Below the pieces are notes generated by a model. It was not told the origin of the DNA and made no database searches. It saw only the letters and a list, made by a program, of their open reading frames with translations. Positions 43,419 through 52,215 of a DNA stretch of 64,000 nt are shown here, piece by piece. Location: assembly GCA_012522445.1 (NCBI GenBank), contig JAAYKL010000092.1, positions 1 to 64,000 on the forward strand, given 5' to 3'. Numbering within the stretch: the stretch's first letter is position 1; every line of letters starts with the position of its first letter. The stretch is from Myxococcales bacterium (lineage in GTDB: Bacteria > Myxococcota_A > Polyangia > JAAYKL01). The position numbers and the translations under genes are program-made.

Positions 43419-43835
43419 ATGGGCACCAACCGCATGTTCTGGCCACAAGCACAAATGGATGAGTGGGTCCTCGACGAAAAAGCCGTCATCGCCGACAATG
43501 TGCTTTCCCTGCATGATGACCCGTTAAAATACGCGCTGCACCAAGCCTTGCATTTCGTCGCCGATGTAGCGGACGGCACCGATCCGCACCAGCTCGTCGG
43601 CAAGGTGAAAGAAGTCCAAACCGTATTGGAGATGGGCGCTGAGCACTACATGGACTCCGTTATTTTGGGAGATGCCGCATACCAAGTGGTGCAGGGATTC
43701 ACCGGCGTGCCCATTTTCGAACCAGCCACAGCGCCGTCTGTTTCCAATATTTCACAAGCGGTCAAAAAACAAACCGGCGATGCCGAACAAGATGAACGAG
43801 AACTGTTGGCCAACTTTCTTTTAGAAAAGCTCTGA
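43419..43835 (+). CDS. Small protein of unknown function next to a Ser/Thr kinase gene
   Basis: The 138-residue acidic protein has no membrane segment. Residues 15-75 are helical (VIADNVLSLHDDPLKYALHQALHFVADVADG), and the C-terminal 35 residues are polar and end in a leucine-rich helix (LLANFLLEKL). AAGGAG lies before the ATG, which supports translation. It is followed after 59 bases by the kinase gene and could be its partner or substrate; this is inference from position alone. Confidence 0.55.
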   Translation: MGTNRMFWPQAQMDEWVLDEKAVIADNVLSLHDDPLKYALHQALHFVADVADGTDPHQLVGKVKEVQTVLEMGAEHYMDSVILGDAAYQVVQGFTGVPIFEPATAPSVSNISQAVKKQTGDAEQDERELLANFLLEKL

Positions 43836-43894
43836 CCCGAAGTTGAAGCAAGAAGTTGAAGCAATCCACATGCAGCACATCAAGGACTTGACCG

Positions 43895-45583
43895 ATGAAA
43901 GACCGATTACTGGGCCGCGTCATTGCTGATCGCTACCGCTTAGAATCCCGCTTGGGCGTCGGCGGCATGGGCGCTGTCTACCGCGCGCGTCACCTGCTCA
44001 TCGATCGCGCCGTGGCGATCAAAATTCTGCAACCCGAGAGACGCGGTGAAGAGCATTTCCGCGCCTGGTTTCTCCGAGAGGCCCGCGCCGCCAATCGCAT
44101 CAACCACGCCAACATCGTCGACATCACCGACTTCGGCGAAACCGAAGATGGGCTGGCCTACCTCGTCATGGAGCTGCTGGTGGGCGAAAGCCTCTCCACC
44201 CTCATCGCGCGCGGCCCCATGCCCCTAGATGTCACCCTCGACATCATGGAACAAACCACGGCGGCCCTGGCCAGGGCGCACGACCTGGGCGTCGTCCACC
44301 GCGATCTCAAGCCCGACAACATCTACCTCATCAACCGCGCGGGCCGAAAAAATTACGTCAAGGTCATCGACTTTGGTCTGGCGCGCCTATCGCAAGATGG
44401 CCGCCTGGCCGCCAAGGGAGCGGTCTTTGGCACCCCCGAATACATGTCCCCCGAGCAGGCCCGCGGAGAAGACGCCACCCCGGCATCCGATCTCTACAGC
44501 ATCGGCGTCATCATGTTCGAGATGCTCACCGGGCGCTTGCCGTTCAACGCAAAAGATCGCGACGGCTTCATCGAGAGCCACAAACACGCCAAGCCACCGC
44601 GGGCCGACATGTTCAACAAAGACCTCGACCCCAACATTGTCGAGATCATCGCGACGCTCTTGAGCAAGCCGCCCGAAGAGCGCTTTCGAGACTCCCACCA
44701 CTTCCTCGAAGTGCTCAAAACCCTGCAGCGCCGCGTTGCCCCCGTATCGCCCTGGGACATCCGCCAACAGTCCGCAACCCCGCCGCCGCAATCCGCACAA
44801 CCCCTGGCCTCCATGATCGCCTCCACCCTCAACGAAGTGGCGGCCTGGGCCCTGCGCGCCACCATCTTCGGGCGCATGGTGTCCACGGCTTACTCCGGTG
44901 GCGCCGGTCCTGCGCCGGTCATGGAAGCCATCGAGTCCCTCTGGCGTCTCACCGCCGCCTCCGCCAGGTTGGATGGCGAACTCCAAGCCGATGCCAAGCG
45001 CAACGAAGAACTCCTGCGGCGTGGGCGCGATTTTTCGGCCCAAGTGGGACGACGCATTGAAGACCTGTCGCGCGAACAGTCGCGCATCAAGCGCGAGGTG
45101 GCCACCGCCAAAGTCGATCTGGAGCGCCTCAGCGCCGATTACCACAGGGCCGATAAAGAGCTGCAAAACGCGCGCAAAATCATTGCCACCATCGACAAAA
45201 ATCGCGACGAAATGACCGAGGAGCTCCGCCAAGCCTACGAACGTGCCGGCGCCACTGCCGCCAGACGCCAAGCGCGCTCCGAAGCCGTGTCCAAGGTCCA
45301 AGCCAAAATCACCAAGTGGAAAGAAGACATCGCGCGCATTGAAACACAGGTGGTCGAGTACCGCAGCCAACTGGAGCGCCACTCCTCAGCCATCGACGAC
45401 GACTTGGGCTCTAGCCGCAAACGCCTCGACGCCAAGGTACAGGAACGAGAAGCGTACAACCACCGCCTGGAACAAGCGGCACAGTTTTTGTCCGAACACT
45501 TTCGCGGTCGCCCCGAATGCCTCGCGCTCTTTAAAGAACTCGAAGAGCTGGATCGCACCAGCGTGGTCATCGAACCGCGTTAA
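43895..45583 (+). CDS. Ser/Thr protein kinase with long coiled-coil C-terminus
   Basis: The 562-residue protein has a full Hanks kinase domain: GVGGMGAVY, Lys43 in VAIKIL, HRDLKPDN (Asp137), DFGLAR, and GTPEYMSPEQARG. It has no obvious membrane helix. From about residue 345 to 545 the chain is a nearly continuous charged coiled coil (EDLSREQSRIKREVATAKVDLERLSADYHRADKELQNARK; EDIARIETQVVEYRSQLERHSSA), so it is probably a cytoplasmic kinase that dimerises or docks through the coil. The last 20 residues return to non-coil sequence. The substrate is unknown. Confidence 0.9.
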   Translation: MKDRLLGRVIADRYRLESRLGVGGMGAVYRARHLLIDRAVAIKILQPERRGEEHFRAWFLREARAANRINHANIVDITDFGETEDGLAYLVMELLVGESLSTLIARGPMPLDVTLDIMEQTTAALARAHDLGVVHRDLKPDNIYLINRAGRKNYVKVIDFGLARLSQDGRLAAKGAVFGTPEYMSPEQARGEDATPASDLYSIGVIMFEMLTGRLPFNAKDRDGFIESHKHAKPPRADMFNKDLDPNIVEIIATLLSKPPEERFRDSHHFLEVLKTLQRRVAPVSPWDIRQQSATPPPQSAQPLASMIASTLNEVAAWALRATIFGRMVSTAYSGGAGPAPVMEAIESLWRLTAASARLDGELQADAKRNEELLRRGRDFSAQVGRRIEDLSREQSRIKREVATAKVDLERLSADYHRADKELQNARKIIATIDKNRDEMTEELRQAYERAGATAARRQARSEAVSKVQAKITKWKEDIARIETQVVEYRSQLERHSSAIDDDLGSSRKRLDAKVQEREAYNHRLEQAAQFLSEHFRGRPECLALFKELEELDRTSVVIEPR

Positions 45584-45646
45584 CCCATCTGAACGCGCCG
45601 CACCCCCACAAAAAAAGAAAATGTCTTGGAGAGGGAATGCCCTCGG

Positions 45647-46723
45647 TCAATCGACCTTGGCATCAATGGGGCGTCGCTCACCCGGGCGAATATTGACCAT
45701 GCGCAGGGTGCGCTTGCCCGCCGAAACAAATACGACTTCGTGCAGTCCCTTGTTCAGCTCCACTGTCAATGGCGCGACGCCGTGTCTCTTCTTGTCGATG
45801 AAGACTTCGATGGCGCCCGTCGCCCCTGCGGGGGCCCGCACCACCAAGGTACCGTGTTCGGTGTTCGCCCCTGTGGGCGTGTCTTCCGTCGCGGGTTTCG
45901 GGGGAGCGGGTTTTTCGGCGGGTGCGGCTGCCGGAGCCGGTGCCGGAGCCGGTGCTGGCGGTGGAGAGACGGACGCGGGTGGCGCAGCAGGCGGTGGCGG
46001 CGCGGCAGGCGGCGCTCCGGCGGCATCAGCCACAGGTTGTCTCGGCGGTGGCGGGGCGGACGGTTCCGACGCTGTGGGAACATCGGGGGATGGCCTGTCC
46101 GCTGCTGTCTTGCGCGGCGTAGGCGTCGCGGATGCCAGCTTGTTTTTGCGCGGCAATGCCTCCTTGGGCCCAGCGGCAACTTGCGGGCTTTCCACCTCAA
46201 AAACGATTTCATTGTCCGCATCGTCGACGGCGTCTGGCTCGGTCGCAATCCCCCCTGGCGCCGGAACATCCAAACGGCGCAACTTCACTTTGATGAGCTG
46301 TGTATCTTGCAAGCGCACATCTCGCGTCAGCGACTCGTAGCCATTTGCCGCGATCTCAATGCTCCGGAAAACATCATCGGCTTCGAGCTCAATGCTGGGC
46401 GGCGTTCCCTCCAGCGCCACACCATCTAGCTTTACCGCCGCATCTGGTGGAAACACATTCACGGTCAACACAATGCGACGAGACACAGCGGACGCATCGC
46501 TGGGCACCGCGGTATCTTTCAGCAGCGCAACCACCTCAAAGGACACCAGCCCCAGCAGCGCCAAAAAGAGCAACGCGAGGCCCAGGCGCTTCAACGCGCG
46601 CACCATTTTTCGGCGACGCAAATAATCGCCAATCTCCGGCATATCGATAATAACGGCGGGTTGATGCAGCTCAGCATCGGAGCCGGTCGGCGGGGGAAAA
46701 TGGATGAAGGGTTCCGTTGTCAT
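45647..46723 (-). CDS. Membrane-anchored PEGA-domain protein with Pro/Ala-rich stalk
   Basis: The 358-residue protein has one membrane helix (LGLALLFLALLGLVSFEVVALL, about residues 47-68) and then two PEGA-type modules: one at about 85-155 (RIVLTVNVFPPDAAVKLDGVALEGTPPSIELEADDVFRSIEIAANGYESLTRDV) and one at the C-terminus (LVVRAPAGATGAIEVFIDKKRHGVAPLTVELNKGLHEVVFVSAGK). Between them lie about 120 Pro/Ala/Glu-rich residues, a probable wall-spanning stalk. It is the last gene of the sigma-factor operon (21 bases after the barrel protein gene). It probably presents PEGA domains to the cell wall. Confidence 0.75.
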   Translation of the reverse strand: MTTEPFIHFPPPTGSDAELHQPAVIIDMPEIGDYLRRRKMVRALKRLGLALLFLALLGLVSFEVVALLKDTAVPSDASAVSRRIVLTVNVFPPDAAVKLDGVALEGTPPSIELEADDVFRSIEIAANGYESLTRDVRLQDTQLIKVKLRRLDVPAPGGIATEPDAVDDADNEIVFEVESPQVAAGPKEALPRKNKLASATPTPRKTAADRPSPDVPTASEPSAPPPPRQPVADAAGAPPAAPPPPAAPPASVSPPPAPAPAPAPAAAPAEKPAPPKPATEDTPTGANTEHGTLVVRAPAGATGAIEVFIDKKRHGVAPLTVELNKGLHEVVFVSAGKRTLRMVNIRPGERRPIDAKVD

Positions 46724-46744
46724 AAGGTAAAAACTGTAGTGCGG

Positions 46745-48133
46745 TCAGTATGAAAAGACAACCCCGACGCCACTGGAAAATTCATTGCGATGGGCGGGCA
46801 TACCGGTGGCAATGCTGCGAAAGCGCCGCTGCCATTCGGCGAACCAACGCAGGGGGCCCAGGAACTGTTGACCGATGGCCAAGCCCATGAGCGCTTCCCC
46901 GGAAAAGATACCTGCGCCACCCGCGATATCCTGGCCGGCGTAAAAGCCATTCACAAACCACCGAGGGGTGGGCGTGATCGACAATTGCAGCAGCAACCAG
47001 TGCGGGCGATGTCGGTTCAAATAATCGTAGCGGATCAAAAAGTTTGTCTTGGTGCCAAAGTTCATGCGGGACTCCAGCATCAAGCCGTGTGCATTTTTCG
47101 TGTCCATCCGCGGGTTGGCGAGGTGTTCGGCAAAGGTGTTGTGCATGCCTGTCCCCTCGTCCACCGAAAACCAGTGGCGGTTGTAATCGTAAAAAGGGTT
47201 CACGAAGGCGGGGTAATAATCTTCCCCCGCATAGCGATACTCGGCCTGTGCCGACAAGCGAATGTCGCGATTCTCCGAAAGCAAAAAAGTACCCGCCAGC
47301 CCCAAATGCACACCACCGCTGCCGTCCATGACACCCCAGTCCACGTACACACTCGTAAATGCACGGGGCAAATCGACAAAGCGAAACGCCGCATCGAATC
47401 CCACGACGACCAGCGCGGTTCTACCTGTTTCCAGCGCCCGGTGGGGCACACCCCGGTCGCCAAACAACGTCATTCCCAACGCAAAGCGCTGTGCCATCGG
47501 AGCGTCCAAGAACCACGCCAGCGGTGCGGTCTCCAAACGCCCCGCAAAGAGCGCGGGCTCCACGACATTGCTCATGAAAAACGACACGCCCAAGTGCGAT
47601 ATCTGCACATCGACATCGAGTCCGCCTTGGTAGTAGTCCATGTCGGTAGAGTTAAAATACTGCCCGATCAACGCCCCGTGCCCCATGGACACGCCATTGA
47701 GTTCGCCCAGCTCCAACGAAATGCGCAGATCATCCCGCTGATGCTGGAAAGACAACATGCGAACAATGCGCGCCCAGTCCGATGCCTGATCCCAGTCTTG
47801 CTCGCGCAGCCCAGGTGAATCACTCGGGGCATTGTCGCGAACGCGAAAGCGAAGCGGCGCGCTGAGTTGCAACAAAAAGCCCTTGTGCGCAAAACTCTGC
47901 TCTGCGTGCAACATCAAGAAGAGGTCCTCACCGATGGCGCCAAAAGAAAAATCAGCGTGAGATTGAAAGCGCGGGTTTTGGGGCTCCGTCGCACCATCAG
48001 GGGGAGCGGAAACGGCGGTCTCCGATGCCGCAGCAGATTGCGGCTCCACCGCTACAGTCATCGCTTCAGCCGCTGTCGCTGTCAGCGAGACAGCCCCCAC
48101 AAGAGCAATTGAAACGAAAAACAGCCAGCGCAT
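46745..48133 (-). CDS. Exported outer-membrane-type protein in the ECF sigma operon
   Basis: The 462-residue precursor has a signal peptide (LFFVSIALVGAVSLTATAAEA). The mature body has long amphipathic strands, for example FLLQLSAPLRFRVRDN, LRISLELGELNGVSMGHG, RFALGMTLFGDRGVPHRA, RLSAQAEYRYAGEDYYPAF, GLMLESRMNFGTKTNFLIRYDYLNRHRPHWLLLQLSITP, and it ends SGVGVVFSY, a terminal aromatic typical of outer-membrane barrels. I infer an outer-membrane protein of unknown role. An alternative GTG start at 48163 overlaps the upstream gene's stop. It sits between a secreted protein and a PEGA protein in the sigma operon. Confidence 0.7.
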   Translation of the reverse strand: MRWLFFVSIALVGAVSLTATAAEAMTVAVEPQSAAASETAVSAPPDGATEPQNPRFQSHADFSFGAIGEDLFLMLHAEQSFAHKGFLLQLSAPLRFRVRDNAPSDSPGLREQDWDQASDWARIVRMLSFQHQRDDLRISLELGELNGVSMGHGALIGQYFNSTDMDYYQGGLDVDVQISHLGVSFFMSNVVEPALFAGRLETAPLAWFLDAPMAQRFALGMTLFGDRGVPHRALETGRTALVVVGFDAAFRFVDLPRAFTSVYVDWGVMDGSGGVHLGLAGTFLLSENRDIRLSAQAEYRYAGEDYYPAFVNPFYDYNRHWFSVDEGTGMHNTFAEHLANPRMDTKNAHGLMLESRMNFGTKTNFLIRYDYLNRHRPHWLLLQLSITPTPRWFVNGFYAGQDIAGGAGIFSGEALMGLAIGQQFLGPLRWFAEWQRRFRSIATGMPAHRNEFSSGVGVVFSY

Positions 48134-48159
48134 GAGTATCCTGACAGTGTCTTGGGGAA

Positions 48160-48633
48160 TCACGGATGGTGCACGGGCATCGCTGTGCGGCGACAGAGCA
48201 CCACAAACACCCAGCGTCCTTGTTCGCTTTTCAATCCGCCGGCCATGAAAGGTACACCGGGGGTGGCCCGCCCCGCCAAAATCACCGGCATGCGCTCGTC
48301 GCGTTGCAACACCAGCGCGATGTTCAATTGTCCTGCGCGCATCCCTTGAAATTCAAGCGTCCCGCGGATGCCCTGTGGCAACACCAACGCCGTGGGCGCT
48401 CCCAATGCCAACGCGTATTGCCGTTGCTCCACCAAGCGAAAGGTGTCGAACTGCGAAAACGGCGCCGCGCGAAATATCGACGCCCAATCGGACAAGGCTG
48501 GGTCGATGCCCTGTGCATTGGCCGTGGCCTCAATGGTCAGCAAATCGCAGGTGGTGTCAGACGCATTGACAGCAAGGGGAAATCCCCACAGCAGCAGTGT
48601 CAAACAGGCGATGATCCGTATCAATTTCGTCAC
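48160..48633 (-). CDS. Small exported protein in the ECF sigma operon
   Basis: The GTG at 48633 is preferred as start because GGAGGT precedes it at ideal spacing. It gives a 157-residue precursor with signal peptide (LIRIIACLTLLLWGFPLAVNA). The mature part has two widely spaced Cys (TTCDLL and VLCRRT), possibly a disulfide, and strand-rich sequence (QLNIALVLQRDERMPVILAG). I do not recognise a family. The gene lies 25 bases after the anti-sigma gene and its stop overlaps a possible GTG start of the barrel protein gene, so it belongs to the same operon. Confidence 0.65.
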   Translation of the reverse strand: MTKLIRIIACLTLLLWGFPLAVNASDTTCDLLTIEATANAQGIDPALSDWASIFRAAPFSQFDTFRLVEQRQYALALGAPTALVLPQGIRGTLEFQGMRAGQLNIALVLQRDERMPVILAGRATPGVPFMAGGLKSEQGRWVFVVLCRRTAMPVHHP

Positions 48634-48658
48634 AATTACAACCTCCACACTGCGCCCG

Positions 48659-49204
48659 TTACTCGTCAATCCAAATCACGCCGATCGATGCCCCGTTTGC
48701 GGCAGCGATTCGATACGTTGTCGCATGGTGCTGACTGGCGTTGCTAATGGCGATTTCCGATACCGCCGCCACAGGTGCGCTCGCCGCCTGCCATGTATTT
48801 TCGGTGCTCTGCGGGCTATGCGTCTCTAAAACGCGGTGCGTCATGGGCACCATGATCAGCCATGCCGCCGCTGCCATCCCGGCAACCGAAACCGCGGGAA
48901 TCCACATGCGTTTGCGGTGACGGAAAAACTCAGACAAGCCAACGGACCACCGCTCGCGTCGGGATGGGCGCATTTTTTCTTGCCGCACCATATCCATGAC
49001 CGCGCTGTCGACGCCTTCAAAGGAAGCCTCCGCCACGCCATCTTCCGCCATCAACTGCATCAAACTTCCGATGCTTTTCAGGGAAGCGAGCTGCGCGGCA
49101 CTGGGTGGTTCTGCCTGCAACATCCGTTCGACCCGGCGGCGCTGCGAAGGCGACAATTCTCCGTCGTAATACCGAGAGATCAATTTTTCTTTGCTTTCGT
49201 TCAT
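48659..49204 (-). CDS. Putative anti-sigma factor, membrane-anchored
   Basis: The 181-residue protein begins with the short helical motif typical of anti-sigma domains (KLISRYYDGELSPSQRRRVERML) but has no zinc-type HxxxCxxC. A single membrane helix lies at about 101-120 (WIPAVSVAGMAAAAWLIMVP), with a small extracytoplasmic tail of about 60 residues. It should bind the ECF sigma factor in the cytoplasm and release it on an envelope signal, as in ECF pairs generally. Its ATG shares one base with the sigma gene's stop (TGATG), strong evidence for coupling. Confidence 0.82.
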   Translation of the reverse strand: MNESKEKLISRYYDGELSPSQRRRVERMLQAEPPSAAQLASLKSIGSLMQLMAEDGVAEASFEGVDSAVMDMVRQEKMRPSRRERWSVGLSEFFRHRKRMWIPAVSVAGMAAAAWLIMVPMTHRVLETHSPQSTENTWQAASAPVAAVSEIAISNASQHHATTYRIAAANGASIGVIWIDE

Positions 49205-49872
49205 CAGCGCACCACCATGTCTCCATCCAGATAAGGTTCGAGGATTCGTTGCAATTTTTGCCGGGCGTGATGCAAGCGTGACATCACGGTTCCTTTCGAG
49301 ATTTTTAATGCATCGGCCATTTCGGCGTAGGACATTCCCTCCACTTCGCGCATCAAAATAACGGCGCGGTGATAAGGCGGTAAGGTTTGTATGGCCTCTT
49401 GCATCACTTGCGCCAATTCCTTTCGCCCCAAGTTTGTCGATGGATTGACACCCAAATCCGAAGAGAGCACCGCGCGTTGATGGCGATGCGGTCTTCCGTG
49501 CATTTTCTCGTCATACTCATCGTGTCCAGCCTTTCGCGACTTGCGAATGTGATCGATGCAAAGATTCACGACAATGCGATACAGCCATGTGTAAAAACTA
49601 GAAGTGCCCTGAAAGTTTCCCAAGTAACGATAAACTTTGACAAAGGCTTCTTGGGTAATGTCCATGGCGTCGTCCGGGTTTTTCAACATGCCTAGGGCAA
49701 TCGCATATACCCTGCGCTGATAGCGTGTCACCAGTTCGTTGAATGCGGCGTCGTCTCCTTTTTGACAACGCGACACCAAGTCGAAATCGCTGTCTTTTTC
49801 AGCGGCCCGAGCCGATGACAAGCTTGAAGGAGTGGACTGATTTGGGGTTTTGTTATTCACTTTTGTAGGCAT
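49204..49872 (-). CDS. ECF-type RNA polymerase sigma factor
   Basis: The 222-residue protein has region 2 (FNELVTRYQRRVYAIALGMLKNPDDAMDITQEAFVKVYRYLGNFQ, then FYTWLYRIVVNLCIDHIRKSRK) and region 4 (LPPYHRAVILMREVEGMSYAEMADALKISKGTVMSRLHHARQKLQ) with no region 3, hence an extracytoplasmic-function sigma factor of the RpoE-like group. A polar N-terminal tail of about 30 residues precedes region 2. It heads a five-gene minus-strand operon (anti-sigma, exported protein, barrel protein, PEGA protein). The start at 49872 is a choice; the longer frame to 49977 runs into the divergent promoter region. Confidence 0.93.
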   Translation of the reverse strand: MPTKVNNKTPNQSTPSSLSSARAAEKDSDFDLVSRCQKGDDAAFNELVTRYQRRVYAIALGMLKNPDDAMDITQEAFVKVYRYLGNFQGTSSFYTWLYRIVVNLCIDHIRKSRKAGHDEYDEKMHGRPHRHQRAVLSSDLGVNPSTNLGRKELAQVMQEAIQTLPPYHRAVILMREVEGMSYAEMADALKISKGTVMSRLHHARQKLQRILEPYLDGDMVVR

Positions 49873-49942
49873 GGTGCGATGTGGGTTTTGTCTCCATGCG
49901 GCACTGTAGCACCAAGTCGAGACCAACCGCAATGCTGCGGCG

Positions 49943-49971
49943 TTGACAATCGAAAAGCCGCGCGGTAGCTT
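49943..49971 (+). promoter_or_regulatory. Candidate promoter of the Crp/Fnr gene
   Basis: TTGACA (49943-49948), 17 bases and TAGCTT (49966-49971) face the Crp/Fnr gene, whose ATG is at 50003. The -35 is a perfect match to consensus. Confidence 0.5.
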
Positions 49972-50002
49972 TTGCACTCACAACGCCAACAACACAAATC
50001 AC

Positions 50003-50716
50003 ATGAGCACAGATATCCGGACATTGCTGCACCAATTCACGGTCTTCACCGAAGTTCCCGAGGCGCGGTACACCCAACTGACCGAGGCCACCATCACGCT
50101 ACGATTCAGCAAAGGCGACCGCATCTGGGAGGAAGGCGACAACAGCAAATACCTGTATTTTATTGTTTCAGGCTCTGTCAAAATCATCAAACATTCCGAA
50201 ACTGGCAAGGATGTCATCATCGAAATTTTTGGCCCGCGCGACGCCATTGGCGTGTCCGCCATGCTCGTGAGCAAACCCTACATCACCGAAGCGGTTTGCC
50301 TCTCTCCCGTAACCGCGCTCTCCATCCCCAGCGAAATAATCCTCGAATTGCTCGGAGAGGTTCCCGGGATGGCGCTGCGCTCCCTCAAGGGTATGGCCCG
50401 ACGCCAGCGCATGCTCATGCAAAAAGTCAAGGAGATGGCCGGTGGTGGTGTCGAATACCGCATCGCACATCTACTGCTGAAACTCGCCAACCGCATCGGT
50501 GCTGCCGAAGCCGAAAACCAAATCAGCATCCCCATCAACTTATCGCGGCAAGACATCGCCGACCTCGTCGGCACGACGGTTGAAACGGCCATCCGCGTTA
50601 TGAGCCGCTGGCGCAAGCTCAAAATTGTCGACAACGATCGCACCGGTCTGGTGATTCTCGATCGCACCTCACTCGAAAACGTCGCCGCTGGCCTCACGCT
50701 GGATTCCGACGTGTAA
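50003..50716 (+). CDS. Crp/Fnr-family transcription regulator
   Basis: The 237-residue protein has an N-terminal cyclic-nucleotide-binding-type beta-roll (RFSKGDRIWEEGDNSKYLYFIVSGSVKIIKHSETGKDVIIEIFGPRDAIGVSAML), a long dimerisation helix (LLGEVPGMALRSLKGMARRQRMLMQKVKEM), and a C-terminal winged helix with SRQDIADLVGTTVETAIRVMSRW. There is no cluster of N-terminal Cys for an Fe-S cluster as in FNR. Whether it binds cAMP is unclear: the RxS phosphate-site pattern is not obvious. It is divergent from the ECF sigma operon and upstream of the minus-strand AIM24 genes. Confidence 0.9.
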   Translation: MSTDIRTLLHQFTVFTEVPEARYTQLTEATITLRFSKGDRIWEEGDNSKYLYFIVSGSVKIIKHSETGKDVIIEIFGPRDAIGVSAMLVSKPYITEAVCLSPVTALSIPSEIILELLGEVPGMALRSLKGMARRQRMLMQKVKEMAGGGVEYRIAHLLLKLANRIGAAEAENQISIPINLSRQDIADLVGTTVETAIRVMSRWRKLKIVDNDRTGLVILDRTSLENVAAGLTLDSDV

Positions 50717-50814
50717 TCCCACGCAGCAACCGCAGCACACGCCCAAATGCTCGAAGCGATGTGCGCAAGCGCAAACGTCGTTTTGACAGCGTCGCCAAAC
50801 GACAATCGGACGTG

Positions 50815-51492
50815 TTATTTGTTGTTTTTCACAGGTCGGAAGGGGTGCAAAAAGCTGGCAAACGCACTGGGACTGCGCGTCTGTGCGTACACCATGCCCT
50901 CGCCCGTAAACTTGGCCACCAAGCCTTCGCCGCCCAAGAAAAGCGACTTAATGCCTCCCACCTTGGTGATGGTGTACTGCACCGAGTCCTGAAAGGCCAC
51001 GATGTGGTCGGTGTCCAAAATGTATTCGCCGCTGCAGCGCTTGGGATAAATCGCCCCATAGGACGAGACGAACACGGTGCCCGGTCCCGTGGCCTTGAGC
51101 AAGAAGAGGCCCAGGCCCGAAAAGAACCCCTTGGCGCCGCCCCACTTGGTGTCGAGCACAACGTCGGGCGTGGCCGCCACATAAGCGGAGGACTGAATCA
51201 TGAGCGAACGCCCCGCCTCCAACTCAAAGGGAATGATGTCTCCAGGGCATCCGGGGGCAATCATCACGACGCCCTCTCCGCCCTCGGCTGTGAACGTGTT
51301 TTGAAAAATCGATTCGCCGCCGAGCAACTTTCGCTTGGCTGCCGCAAACACACCGCCGCGCGCCTCTGTCTTGATTTTGATATTTGACGACATGGCGATC
51401 ATGGCGCCGGATTCGGCTACCACCGACTCGCCCGATGCCAACGTAAATTCCACCATGGCAAAATCGGGAGAACTTTTGATCTCGTATGACAT
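50815..51492 (-). CDS. AIM24/TIGR00266-family protein, copy 3 of a tandem array
   Basis: The 225-residue protein of the AIM24 (DUF124) beta-helix family has FTLASGESVVAESGAMIAMSSNIKIKTEARGG at the start, NTFTAEGGEGVVMIAPGCPGDIIPFEL, and VSSYGAIYPKRCSGEYILDTDHIVAFQDSVQYTITKVGGIKSLFLGGEGLVAKFTGEGMVYAQTRS at the end. No catalytic residues are known for the family, and its function in bacteria is unclear; the mitochondrial AIM24 shapes the inner membrane. GAGGAGG precedes the ATG. It lies 15 bases after copy 2 in the minus-strand operon. It is a diverged paralogue of the two neighbours. Confidence 0.88.
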   Translation of the reverse strand: MSYEIKSSPDFAMVEFTLASGESVVAESGAMIAMSSNIKIKTEARGGVFAAAKRKLLGGESIFQNTFTAEGGEGVVMIAPGCPGDIIPFELEAGRSLMIQSSAYVAATPDVVLDTKWGGAKGFFSGLGLFLLKATGPGTVFVSSYGAIYPKRCSGEYILDTDHIVAFQDSVQYTITKVGGIKSLFLGGEGLVAKFTGEGMVYAQTRSPSAFASFLHPFRPVKNNK

Positions 51493-51507
51493 TTTTTACC
51501 TCCTCAA

Positions 51508-52194
51508 TTAATTTTCTACCGGCGGCAGTCTGGGACCAAGCAATTGGCCAAATTCATTGGGATTCCGCGTTTGGATGAACAGTTTTCCCTTGCCGGTAAA
51601 GCGGCAGACCAAACCCTCGGAGGAAAAGAATGTCGAAAACCAGGACCCCACCTTTTTAATGGTGAAGTCGAGGGTGGGCTCAAAAGCGACGATGTGCCCC
51701 GTGTCGATGATGAAGTTGCCATCGACTTCGATTTCCTTGATGGCACCAAACGCATTGAGGGCCAGTGGTCCCGTCCCATAGGCGCGGATCCAAAACATTT
51801 TCCCCTCGCCAAAAAAGCTTTTGAAGCCACCCCATTTGGCTTGAATCTCAACCGTTGTGGCCGATGCGAGATACGCTTGTTGCTGCACGATGAGCTCGCC
51901 ACCGGTCATCTCGTAAACCATAATATCGCCCGGCAAACTCGGCGCGAAAGTCACTTCACCCGGCGCATTGTCCGCATGAAAGGTGTTGCGGAAAAAGGAC
52001 TCGCCCAAAAGCATGGCGCGGCCAAGGCCTTTCAATAAGCCACCGACACCCTTGCCCTGAGAGGCCGAGGTCTCCATGCGAATGTGGGCGTCTTGCGACA
52101 CCATGGCGCCGCTCTCCGCCATGACCTTGTCACCCACGTCGAGGCGCGCAATGGCCAGTGCAAATGTGGGACTAAATTCAACATCAAACTTCAT
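51508..52194 (-). CDS. AIM24/TIGR00266-family protein, copy 2 of a tandem array
   Basis: The 228-residue paralogue has the same layout: FALAIARLDVGDKVMAESGAMVSQDAHIRMETSAS at the start, NTFHADNAPGEVTFAPSLPGDIMVYEMTGGELIVQQQAYLAS in the middle, and FIIDTGHIVAFEPTLDFTIKKVGSW..SEGLVCRFTGKGKLFIQTRN at the end. AAGGAG precedes the ATG. It is flanked closely on both sides by the other copies (15 and 21 bases), so all three are one transcript. The sequence differs enough from the others that they may form a hetero-oligomer rather than serve as backups. Confidence 0.88.
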   Translation of the reverse strand: MKFDVEFSPTFALAIARLDVGDKVMAESGAMVSQDAHIRMETSASQGKGVGGLLKGLGRAMLLGESFFRNTFHADNAPGEVTFAPSLPGDIMVYEMTGGELIVQQQAYLASATTVEIQAKWGGFKSFFGEGKMFWIRAYGTGPLALNAFGAIKEIEVDGNFIIDTGHIVAFEPTLDFTIKKVGSWFSTFFSSEGLVCRFTGKGKLFIQTRNPNEFGQLLGPRLPPVEN

Positions 52195-52215
52195 GATGAC
52201 ATTCTCCTTCTTGGA

